20,169 nucleotides of DNA from Saprospiraceae bacterium (GTDB taxonomy: Bacteria > Bacteroidota > Bacteroidia > Chitinophagales > Saprospiraceae), in the NCBI GenBank assembly GCA_023299965.1, contig JALZVN010000085.1:1-20169 (forward strand), in the 5' to 3' direction. The notes beneath the pieces were generated by a model, which saw nothing but the letters and a program-made list of their open reading frames with translations, had not been told where the DNA came from and did not search any database. This document shows, one piece after another, positions 7,801 to 13,112 of the stretch (its first letter is position 1; each line of letters opens with the position of its first letter). Made by a program: the position numbers and the translations under genes.

Positions 7801-9972
7801 TCCATCCTCATTAAGGTCAAAAGAACCAAAGTTGGCCTCTGTGACATCATGGATACCATCATTATCTGAATCTAAATCATATGCATCAGGATGGTTATCT
7901 AGGTCTGCATCATGAATACTATAATTTACTTCAGCAGTGAACGCATCATTATCTGTGCCCAATGGATTGAATAATCCATTTTGTCCAAACACGATATTTG
8001 CTCCATCAATAAAACCATTTCCGTCTGTATCTTGAAAATCATGATCCGCCTCTAAAATATCAACGATTCCATCATTGTCTGAATCTAAATCTAAGTGGTT
8101 AGGCACTCCATCTTGATCGATATCTAAAGCTAGATTGATCTGATCACAGATACCGTCTCCATCTAGATCGGCACAGCCTAAATCAAAAGCTGGATCATCT
8201 GCATCTAGGTAATTAGGTACTCCATCAAAATCCTCATCAAAATCAGGATTTAGGTTATCTGGGAAACAAGCAATTCCTTCTACACCAGCACAAAGCTCAA
8301 GAATATCAAGGATACCATCGTTATCGTTATCTATATCATCATCATCACGCACACCATCATTATCCGAATCATTTGGGATAATAGTAATATCATCTACTAC
8401 ATCTAAAAATAGAGTAGAACCAGCAGATACACTAGCAACATACGTCCAGTAATCCAACATCCTAAGATCACCAAAATTATTAGAAAAGGTAAATGGTTCA
8501 GCGGTAAGAACTGGCTCAGTTCCTCCTCCACTTACTGCTTCATTTAATCTAGAGTGATCGTATAAAAATTCACTATTTGGCGAATTACCATTCAGTCTTG
8601 TTAGGGTAACTCCACCTAAATCATTTTCTATATCTGAAAGTGTAAGGTGAATTTCACCTGCGTTTACCGTCAATCGATAAGAAATTTCTCTATTGAATTG
8701 CTGATCTAAGACCTGTCCATTTTGATCTAAACCATCCCAAAGGATTTCGTTTACACCAGTAGAAGCAACATCGTTGATGATTCTATCATTATTGTTTCCG
8801 AAAACACCATCGTTATCAATATCGATAATCAATTGAGCATTACCACCCAAGTTTGTATTGTAGTTAATGATTGCTCCATTTACTCTATCTAGAACTGCAG
8901 AAATCCCATTACCATTGACTGGGTCATTTGATAATAAGTCAGTACCTAATATTTCTACTTCAAATTCTGGTGCTTCTTGAAACAACCAAGTCGTATGCGT
9001 ATCATTTCTTATGATATCAGTTACCATAGCAGATGAAGGCATGTTAGGATCTGGTAAATTGAAAAACACTTTATTGTTTATCAAGCCAGACATATCTCTA
9101 GCCTGTGGCTCATAGAGGTAAAATTGATCGGATTGGAATGTATTTATATCAGCTGATCTTAATACTTCATTGAGTTCATATGATGCATATGTAGGCTCAA
9201 TGTCTCCGTTAATAATTCCTTTATTGTTTGAATTGATTTGAAATCCCCATGGATCTACATCGTTGTAGTCAATTTGAAATTGAAATCCTTCATTTGTTAA
9301 TAAGAAATAAGAAGGAGAAGAGGTGTTTCCATTTTCACTAATAATGGATTGGTACTCGTTGGTGAATACTCTACCCTCCAACATATTACCGCCCTCGTTG
9401 GCTGCTGCATTCTGAGAAATAGTAATATCCCATGACAAGACAACTCTTCTATTGGTAGGTTGGTCTTCCAATCTATCCCAAGGATCGCTGTTCATTAAAT
9501 TGTCAAATCCAGTAAACTGGTAAAACGGATACTCTAAAGTAATCGTCCAGACTCCTTCTTCTCCGGAATCAACCTGGACAATACCAGGGTCGTATCCCAA
9601 ACCAGAAGTAGAACCACCACCCGTAGGACCATTCAATTCTTCAATGTTGTTGTTAATAATGGCTTGCCCTACAGTCGTACCTGTGTTATTGTAGGTAGAA
9701 TGTAAGGTTCCGTCAGGTCGATAGACCTTGATAAATCCTCCTGAAATACCAACATGGGAAGCTCCAAAGTTGATGAATTCTCCAGCGTTGGCGTACACTT
9801 TAAGTTGTTGAGGTCTTTCCGCAAAGTAAAAAAGTCTAAATCCATCGTTGTTGATGAAATCAACTGAACCTTCGGCTTTTAGTTTATTAGGAGAGAAAAG
9901 GAGCGCTAATAATAGTGTCGATGTTAAAATCGCAGCGCTAATAAAACGTAATATTCTTTTGTCAGTATTCAT
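1900..9972 (-). CDS. Giant modular T9SS type B surface protein (SprB/adhesin-like) with thrombospondin type 3 array and tandem Ig/PKD-like modules
   Basis: 2690 residues. Order: signal peptide ~1-33 (LTSTLLLALLFSP); N-terminal beta-rich region ~35-520 of unknown family, with a DIDNDGVFG loop near 384 and a FlgD-like EILWDGLDQNGQV near 410; calcium-binding thrombospondin type 3 (TSP3) array ~530-1190, with ten D(S/N)DNDxI/L motifs about 60-82 residues apart; six Ig/PKD-like modules ~1190-1723, most with a leading Cys and a Y/W-Trp strand; nine alternating modules 1724-2509, each with two Cys and two Trp; a cadherin/Big-like module ~2510-2600 (AVNDVYTVLQGSTLT, GLYTFEYEICD); and a C-terminal domain ~2600-2690 with NVLTPNNDNKND, IFNRWGDKV and LPAGTYFYIF, the signature of the gliding-motility-associated (T9SS type B) sorting signal. 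Export is therefore predicted via Sec and then T9SS to the cell surface. It is first in an operon with PorP/SprF and a PorE-like gene. Ligand and role (adhesion, gliding, biofilm) are inferred from architecture only. Confidence 0.93.
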   Translation of the reverse strand: MNTDKRILRFISAAILTSTLLLALLFSPNKLKAEGSVDFINNDGFRLFYFAERPQQLKVYANAGEFINFGASHVGISGGFIKVYRPDGTLHSTYNNTGTTVGQAIINNNIEELNGPTGGGSTSGLGYDPGIVQVDSGEEGVWTITLEYPFYQFTGFDNLMNSDPWDRLEDQPTNRRVVLSWDITISQNAAANEGGNMLEGRVFTNEYQSIISENGNTSSPSYFLLTNEGFQFQIDYNDVDPWGFQINSNNKGIINGDIEPTYASYELNEVLRSADINTFQSDQFYLYEPQARDMSGLINNKVFFNLPDPNMPSSAMVTDIIRNDTHTTWLFQEAPEFEVEILGTDLLSNDPVNGNGISAVLDRVNGAIINYNTNLGGNAQLIIDIDNDGVFGNNNDRIINDVASTGVNEILWDGLDQNGQVLDQQFNREISYRLTVNAGEIHLTLSDIENDLGGVTLTRLNGNSPNSEFLYDHSRLNEAVSGGGTEPVLTAEPFTFSNNFGDLRMLDYWTYVASVSAGSTLFLDVVDDITIIPNDSDNDGVRDDDDIDNDNDGILDILELCAGVEGIACFPDNLNPDFDEDFDGVPNYLDADDPAFDLGCADLDGDGICDQINLALDIDQDGVPNHLDLDSDNDGIVDILEADHDFQDTDGNGFIDGANIVFGQNGLFNPLGTDNDAFTAEVNYSIHDADLDNHPDAYDLDSDNDGIHDVTEANFGSFDLNEDGILSAGESAITVSENGLISLINIEENGNQLILPLDSDSDQIFNFRDRDSDNDGLTDAIEGRNPDGDADGVVGTGSVTVNEFGIAVSTTGNEPFTVRTNIADHDNDAIQDYRDLDSDNDGIYDVAEALLGDSDDDGFLSAGMLNVDVFGMVTASGSGLADYIAIAPDQDGDMVPNYLDRDSDNDGIHDITEAGLEDPEGDGVIGLINSTDVDSFGRVISVPNTTVSSFTTNNDGDTFPDYLDLDSDNDGINDVIEGGGIDEDGDGIIGFTVNEFGQLIENNIIATTSSPRDSDGDGVPNYQDLDSDNDGLNDVLEAGNVDPDNDGIVGVGAPSIDDNGRVIGQNGTNDSTSSPLDTDGDGIFDYEDLDSDNDGIFDVYENNLPDNDNDGVIGEGQLEVNENGQVILPGGNNNNTSNPVDTDGDGIPDFRDVDSDNDEILDAEECPTGAPCPDLDMSGIPDIIEVNSLVCPVPLVTPTVNQPSAICSTDMLSLTVNESSTYEGDYPASAIMYIWTNGDGVQIATSNDPTYEIQGDDPLLVMPLSVTVMTDVDCESSPSAPVSVQVTETPESIPSSNFNNVCIGGEVQLFAQTVPGASYEWFFNSFLFSTTQNPVLMSLSGSTNFGLEVTLNGCKSTNNTVFVVADQPADIEAMIGTGAYCTGEDVLFTAVNNNTNLVGDLNYILSGPDGFMTEVTAPANGTFEFILTGIDIMNAGEYSLIVDSGAGCISNVETYTIDLTEGPEQPQIFALDDNVCSGDNIMLTSTMVTGTGIEYTWILNGSTVGTTSTPEFIVPNATIVNQGNYQVQVSAGGCGVSTSSPVSVSLVDTSVSPVIESNLTNDTACAGQMFNLRVLNPTAETIYTWFDPSGTVIGNGLNVDLASIQTTDAGFYTVEANINDCAIRTDEIEIAVADNLEMAEFDSNVITACEGSNISIAINNFTSTTNTTYSWFTENDVLFTTTTSPSLVFPNSSSAINGNYYVVVEQNGCTSEVSDLFNVNITDIPTEAADAGLDMILCASANVTLSADIPSQGTGMWIGSNGVIIDVNDANTEVNNLPVGTHTYIWILSTDACAEYSRDTVIVTNNNIPNETANILNTESSICVTNANNFVLNAENPTISSGVWMFVSGPSAVTFSDQNSSTTNISGLVTGTYEIAWQLSTVECGVNGTDTYSFSVDALPTDVAEAGSDLSFCQGETVTTDAIMPSVGTGQWTSNTGAVFSDLNDPNSSVSDLSLGTNILTWTLSSGACEDYAFDQVSIEITTAPNEQAAVVNDAIRICEGSDLDLESIMPSASNGSWTQVSGSPTTIVSPNSNTTTVNYNNTGTFTFAWELSTDDCGTFSSANVEVVIDEIPNEVANAGADQTVCGGEVNLSAVTSTVGQGVWTSTSGDILDVNDPNTMVSNLPVGDHTFTWTLSNGVCEDFSNAQVVISVTDLPNETAQVMNNLIEICADDTANAINLNAVTPVLSTGQWTQMAGPSVAILSDASSENTMASDLVAGQYVFAWTLSAGICGDFSSATVTVNVDEIPDNQVADAGADQNICTVNSFNLEAIMPTVGTGRWSIFNTVGASITDVFDPNSGVTLVEGENTFVWSLSNGNCENYIQDTVRVFLTTPADDAIVFTDNVEICELDVTNVVLSATAINSATGLWTQFEGPAQASIDNPTNEVAMVSDLMPGTYTFVWTLSEGACTDFASDQVTVTVSDIPNEDANLAQDEISICGSNEATLVANTLTQSTGVWTTNGVATITNENIESTSVSNLQAGANVFTWSLSNGACVDFSTADLTVFVEEGIDAVNDVYTVLQGSTLTEENVLDNEEFNGNSDWTISLLSNSPEVSFNTDGSFVFEPAITFTGLYTFEYEICDVSCNDCQVATVNINVREQTFDCDIPNVLTPNNDNKNDVLVIDCAFQLENNIIQIFNRWGDKVHEQVTYQNDWRGTYEGDDLPAGTYFYIFKMDQDENEAMTGYITIIR
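2443..4803 (-). repeat. Nine tandem Ig/PKD-like modules in strict A-B-A-B-A-B-A-B-A alternation
   Basis: Module starts by residue are approximately 1724, 1808, 1899, 1984, 2072, 2155, 2247, 2333 and 2424, ending near 2509. Odd modules (type A) are 83-86 residues and carry ADAGxD, GTGxW, often NDPN and a final GxCEDF-like motif. Even modules (type B) are 88-92 residues and carry an IC near the start, GxWTQxxGP, a Ser/Thr/Asn-rich stretch, FAWxLS and CGxFSSA. All have one Cys near the start and one near the end, suggesting a disulfide per module. The DNA copies are diverged, so this is an old array maintained at protein level. Confidence 0.85.
6497..8336 (-). repeat. Ten-copy thrombospondin type 3 (calcium-binding) array inside the giant surface gene
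   Basis: The motif [ILRV]-D-[SN]-DND-[GE]-[IL] recurs ten times. At the DNA level the equivalent codon pair (plus-strand ccatc or a variant) lies at about 8315, 8069, 7856, 7646, 7448, 7253, 7061, 6881, 6689 and 6497. Spacings in codons are 82, 71, 70, 66, 65, 64, 60, 64 and 64. Between copies is a second DxDGDGxxD loop and a variable stretch with a small NEFG/NENG turn. Each D-x-D-x-D-G loop is expected to bind calcium and rigidify a stalk. The last copy has Glu in place of Gly (DNDEI). Confidence 0.9.
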
Positions 9973-10120
9973 TAGTACAAATAAGTTAATGATTGTATCT
10001 AAGTGTATACTTACCTTATATATAAAAAGATTCTATATGTGTGACAAAATTTGTCTTTTAGAAAAGTCAGATCTGACTAAGATATCATCATACTGGAAAA
10101 ATGGGCTAAAAAATTGACAA
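9973..10120. promoter_or_regulatory. Upstream region of the adhesin operon with two short palindromes
   Basis: Between the ABC permease stop and the adhesin start there is no gene. It holds AGTCAGATCTGACT at 10065-10078, a perfect 14-bp palindrome, and GACAAA-A-TTTGTC at 10043-10055, a perfect palindrome about a single central base. Both lie 70-105 nt upstream of the adhesin ATG, about where a promoter would be. No exact TAnnTTTG box is present on the minus strand. The nearest weak candidate is TTTG overlapping the second palindrome, followed by an AT-rich TATATAAG. Operator function is inferred from symmetry and position only. Confidence 0.4.
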
Positions 10121-11371
10121 TCAGGCTCTGATAGCCTCAACGGGATCCATCCTAGAGGCCATATAGGCTGGGATTATTCCTGAGACAATTCCTACCAACA
10201 ATGAGATTCCGACTCCCAGGATGACATTGTTCCATGATAGGTAGATGGGGAATCCGGCTGCCACGGAAAGCAAAATTGTGACTAAGTAAACTAGCCCTAA
10301 TCCAAGTAAGCCACCGAGGATACAAAGCACAACAGACTCTATCAAAAACTCTAATAGTATTATATAGTGTTTGGCTCCTAAGGCTTTTTTGACTCCTATG
10401 AGTGGTGTACGTTCCTTAACGGATACAAACATAATATTAGCCACGCTGAACATCCCGACAATGATGGCGAAAATACCAATAATAAATCCTACTGCATTGA
10501 GAGATACAAAGACAACATCTAGAATAGAGGTGAGCATAGACATTTCGTTTAGAGAAAAGTCATCGTCTTCTCTAGGTCTCAAGCGATGATTCGCTCTGAT
10601 CACTCCCGTTACTTCATCCTTTAAGTCCTCGATATCGCTACCCTCTTTGGCTTTCAGACTAATGGTCGTTCTCATCACATTACGCGACTTGAAATTGGCC
10701 ATTGTTTTTGCGGATTCTGCAGAAACCAATACGACGTCATCAAAATCTGCCACATTAATAATATCATCTCCTGACTTAGCAATAACACCCGCTACTTTAT
10801 ATTTTCTGCCTTTTAGCTTGATGGTTTTATTTATTGGATCAATCCCTCCAAACAAGGCTTCCGAAACATTATACCCTAAAACAACTTTGTTTGCTGCGGT
10901 TCGATATTCTGAGGGAGTTAGATTTCTACCTTGCTCAATTTCAGAAGCAAACATATCTATAAAATCTGCTGTGGTCCCCATAATGGCTACATTCGTAGCG
11001 CTATTGGATTTGTACTTCAAGGTGGAGATGCCAACGACAGTATAAAAACAGGACATTCCTGCACTTTTCACCTTGTCCCTCACGAGTTCGTAGTCTTCAA
11101 AGGAAGGGTTAGGTCTTTTGATATACTGCCACCATTTTTTGTGAGAATCAGTCCAGCTAAATTTTTCCACAAAAATGATATCACTACCCAGCTTATCAAA
11201 GCTACTGCGCACATTATCTTCAAGAGAATCTACTCCTGAGAAAACACTAATAATGCAAAAAATACCAATGGTGATACCAAGCAAGGATAAGAAAGAGCGC
11301 AGTTTGTTGCCACTCAACTGCCCTAAAGCTAGTATAGCACTTTCACCTATGATTTTAAATATGACGCGCAT
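10121..11371 (-). CDS. MacB/FtsX-type ABC transporter permease
   Basis: 416 residues with the MacB plan. An N-terminal membrane segment at ~26-47 follows the characteristic KLRSFLSLLGITIG. Then comes a large extracytoplasmic MacB_PCD-like domain at ~48-280 (with VVLGYNVSEALFGG and the KYKVAGVI strand). The FtsX domain has membrane segments at ~286-312, ~337-372 and ~381-403. The cytoplasmic coupling-helix motif ERTPLIGVKKALGAK spans 320-334, and the C-terminus SRMDPVEAIRA is typical of the family. Known family roles are efflux of macrolides or toxins, lipoprotein or peptide transport, and mechanotransmission coupled to a periplasmic partner. No ATPase gene or MacA-type adaptor is adjacent, so substrate and partner cannot be inferred. 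It diverges from queA across a 500-nt intergenic region and is followed 148 nt later by the adhesin operon. Confidence 0.92.
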   Translation of the reverse strand: MRVIFKIIGESAILALGQLSGNKLRSFLSLLGITIGIFCIISVFSGVDSLEDNVRSSFDKLGSDIIFVEKFSWTDSHKKWWQYIKRPNPSFEDYELVRDKVKSAGMSCFYTVVGISTLKYKSNSATNVAIMGTTADFIDMFASEIEQGRNLTPSEYRTAANKVVLGYNVSEALFGGIDPINKTIKLKGRKYKVAGVIAKSGDDIINVADFDDVVLVSAESAKTMANFKSRNVMRTTISLKAKEGSDIEDLKDEVTGVIRANHRLRPREDDDFSLNEMSMLTSILDVVFVSLNAVGFIIGIFAIIVGMFSVANIMFVSVKERTPLIGVKKALGAKHYIILLEFLIESVVLCILGGLLGLGLVYLVTILLSVAAGFPIYLSWNNVILGVGISLLVGIVSGIIPAYMASRMDPVEAIRA

Positions 11372-11570
11372 TGTTGATTTGGTATTTGGTAAAAATACAT
11401 TTATAAAGCCTAAGTTTTATAAAAAATCGATGAACGGAGCGTATTGGCAGATGGATTGATGTCTGCTTTAAGCATTATGATAAGGTATGGGATATAGCAC
11501 TTGAAATGAGTAGTTTGGATCTAAATGAATAATAATTTTCCTTGAGGGGGTAATACATCTAATTAGAAAC

Positions 11571-11745
11571 CGGACAAGCGATCTGAAATAGTAGCCGAAT
11601 TGGGCAGAAGGGCGGGTTGATCTGAGGCTAGACCGTAGGGCCGAGCGAAGAGCGACTTGCCTGTCTGGTAGGCAGGGCTTGCAAGGTAGCGCCTAGCCCT
11701 GCTTATCAGCCATTTTCAGCTGATAAGCAGGGCTAGGTGGCCCCA
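11571..11745. repeat. GC-rich palindromic island (REP/MITE-like element or structured RNA) in the 11372-11873 intergenic region
   Basis: This stretch is much richer in G+C than the surrounding DNA. It contains a perfect 19-bp inverted repeat, CCTAGCCCTGCTTATCAGC at 11692-11710 and its reverse complement at 11719-11737, around an 8-nt loop (cattttca). Just upstream, CCTGTC-tggta-GGCAGG (about 11660-11676) forms a second, 6-bp stem with one G-U pair, flanked by cttg/caag. No convincing ORF is present. It lies between two divergent genes, so the hairpin is not at the 3' end of either, and neither arm is followed by a T-run, which argues against a terminator. The rest of the region (11372-11570 and 11746-11810) shows nothing clear besides the permease upstream sequence. 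Confidence 0.6.
11692..11737. repeat. Perfect 19-bp inverted repeat with 8-nt spacer
   Basis: Left arm 11692-11710 and right arm 11719-11737 are exact reverse complements. One further pair (C11690/G11739) can form past a G-T mismatch. There are no extrahelical bases and no GTTRRRY-like core, so it is not an integron attC site. No poly-T follows on either strand. Confidence 0.85.
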
Positions 11746-11812
11746 AGAAAAACCATTCAACCACAGCAGATTAGCTGTAGAGAATAAAATTCACCATAAT
11801 ATAGAGTCGGGT

Positions 11813-11844
11813 GTTGGCTTGTAGGATCAGAATACTTATCTTCG
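11813..11844 (+). promoter_or_regulatory. Candidate Bacteroidota promoter for queA
   Basis: GTTG at 11813-11816, 20 nt, then TATCTTCG at 11837-11844. The pattern fits the Bacteroidota consensus (TTTG, 19-22 nt, TAnnTTTG) with one mismatch in each box. Transcription would begin near 11851, 20-25 nt before the ATG at 11874. This also argues against the upstream in-frame ATG at 11811, which would lie inside the promoter. Confidence 0.5.
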
Positions 11845-11873
11845 CACTCATTTTTGAAAAAATAGTAACCCTT

Positions 11874-12938
11874 ATGAGGACTAAATTATCACAATTCCAA
11901 TTTGAACTTCCTGAAGAATTGATCGCTCAATACCCTACTGATATTAGAGATGAGAGTAGATTGATGGTGGTGCATAGAGAGACTGGACAAATAGAGCACA
12001 AGGTGTTTAAGGATATCATCGATTACTTTGATGATGAGGATGTCATCATCCGTAACAATACAAAGGTGTTTCCTGCAAGGCTGTATGGTCGAAAAGAGAA
12101 GACTGGGGCTAGCATAGAAGTATTTTTGTTGAGAGAGCTTAACTCTGATGCAAGACTATGGGACGTATTGGTTGATCCTGCGCGTAAAATTAGAGTAGGA
12201 AACAAGCTGTACTTTAGTGATGAGGATGAAAATGATATCTTAGTTGCGGAGGTAGTGGATAATACCACTTCGCGTGGTAGAACGATTCGCTTCTTATATG
12301 AAGGTACTGATGCTGAATTTAAAGCTGATGTGGGAAGATTAGGAAACACTCCTCTACCAAAATATATCAATAGAGAGATAGAACCGATCGATATCGAAAG
12401 GTATCAAACGCTATATGCTAGTGAAAGTGGCGCTGTCGCAGCTCCTACTGCAGGACTGCACTTCAGTAAGCAACTACTTAAAAAGCTAGAAATCAAAGGT
12501 ATAGACTTTGCTGAGGTAACTCTGCATGTAGGTCTAGGTACTTTTAGAAATATAGAGGTCGAGGATTTATCAAAGCATAAGATGGATGCGGAATATTTCA
12601 AAATACCGCAAGAGGCTGTTGATAAAATCAACAAAGGTATCAAAGAGAAAAGAAGAGTTTGCTCTACAGGTACGACTAGTATGCGATCCATCGAATCGGC
12701 TATTTCTGCAGAGCAAATGCTCAAAAAGGCAGAAGGCTGGACAAATAAATTTATCTATCCTCCTTATGAGTTCACTATTGCCAACTCCATGATTACCAAC
12801 TTTCACTTACCTAAGTCAAGTTTGTGTATAATGGTTTGTGCATTTGGTGGCTACGACTTGATGATGGAAGCGTATCAAGTGGCGATAAAGGAAAAATATA
12901 GATTTTATAGTTATGGAGATGCTATGCTAATCTTATAA
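11874..12938 (+). CDS. queA: S-adenosylmethionine:tRNA ribosyltransferase-isomerase (queuosine biosynthesis)
   Basis: 354 residues from the ATG at 11874, the usual QueA length (about 340-360). The frame is open to an ATG at 11811, but the extra 21 residues have no family counterpart and overlap the promoter. QueA transfers and isomerises the ribosyl moiety of SAM onto 7-aminomethyl-7-deazaguanine in tRNA, giving epoxyqueuosine; it is cytoplasmic. Motifs seen: FELPEELIAQYP 10-21, NNTKVFPARLYG 61-72, YQTLYASESGAVAAPTAGLH 177-196, LHVGLGTF 217-224, STGTTSMRSIES 264-275, TNFHLPKSSLCIMV 308-321 and FYSYGDAMLIL 344-354. All are the conserved blocks of the family and none is missing. It is monocistronic: its own promoter upstream and a strong terminator 25 nt after the stop. 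Confidence 0.97.
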   Translation: MRTKLSQFQFELPEELIAQYPTDIRDESRLMVVHRETGQIEHKVFKDIIDYFDDEDVIIRNNTKVFPARLYGRKEKTGASIEVFLLRELNSDARLWDVLVDPARKIRVGNKLYFSDEDENDILVAEVVDNTTSRGRTIRFLYEGTDAEFKADVGRLGNTPLPKYINREIEPIDIERYQTLYASESGAVAAPTAGLHFSKQLLKKLEIKGIDFAEVTLHVGLGTFRNIEVEDLSKHKMDAEYFKIPQEAVDKINKGIKEKRRVCSTGTTSMRSIESAISAEQMLKKAEGWTNKFIYPPYEFTIANSMITNFHLPKSSLCIMVCAFGGYDLMMEAYQVAIKEKYRFYSYGDAMLIL

Positions 12939-12962
12939 ATTCAGATTAAGCATCGATACTTC

Positions 12963-12997
12963 AAAAGCCTATATCTCATGAGATATAGGCTTTTTTT
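12963..12997 (+). terminator. Intrinsic terminator after queA
   Basis: AGCCTATATCTCA and its exact reverse complement are directly abutted at 12966-12991, flanked by AAA on the left and a run of seven Ts on the right. It lies 25 nt after the queA stop. A-runs and T-runs on both sides would let it work on either strand. Confidence 0.88.
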
Positions 12998-13052
12998 ATT
13001 CTCCATTGTCTTGTGGTGTAGAGCAAGCAATTATTTAAGACAATCTTAAAGG

Positions 13053-13084
13053 TTTACTGAATAATAAATATTGCACTATATTTG
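13053..13084 (+). promoter_or_regulatory. Bacteroidota promoter for the transglutaminase-like gene
   Basis: TTTA at 13053-13056 (one mismatch to TTTG), 20 nt, then an exact -7 box TATATTTG at 13077-13084. The ATG is 28 nt further on at 13113, giving a short leader. Confidence 0.6.
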
Positions 13085-13112
13085 TTTTGGTGATATGTAT
13101 CCGCCATCATAA

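Noticed and set aside
6497..8336. Regularly spaced similar DNA words every ~190-215 nt suggested a CRISPR-like or satellite repeat
   Set aside because: The words are codons for the DSDNDG motif inside one continuous reading frame, with period in multiples of three and variable synonymous bases. It is a protein repeat.
9848..10117. 89-codon plus-strand frame covering the adhesin start and upstream region
   Set aside because: It overlaps the adhesin signal-peptide codons in antisense and its translation shows no gene-like features.
10647..11045. 132-codon plus-strand frame inside the permease gene
   Set aside because: It is antisense to a well-supported ABC permease, with no motifs, signal or promoter. 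The same holds for other plus-strand frames within the adhesin gene and minus-strand frames within queA.
11692..11737. The 19-bp inverted repeat as an integron attC site or a terminator
   Set aside because: There are no extrahelical bases, no GTTRRRY core and no T-run on either side, and no gene ends nearby.
11811..11873. Upstream extension of queA from the ATG at 11811
   Set aside because: The extra 21 residues have no family counterpart and overlap a good promoter. The ATG at 11874 gives the normal QueA length.
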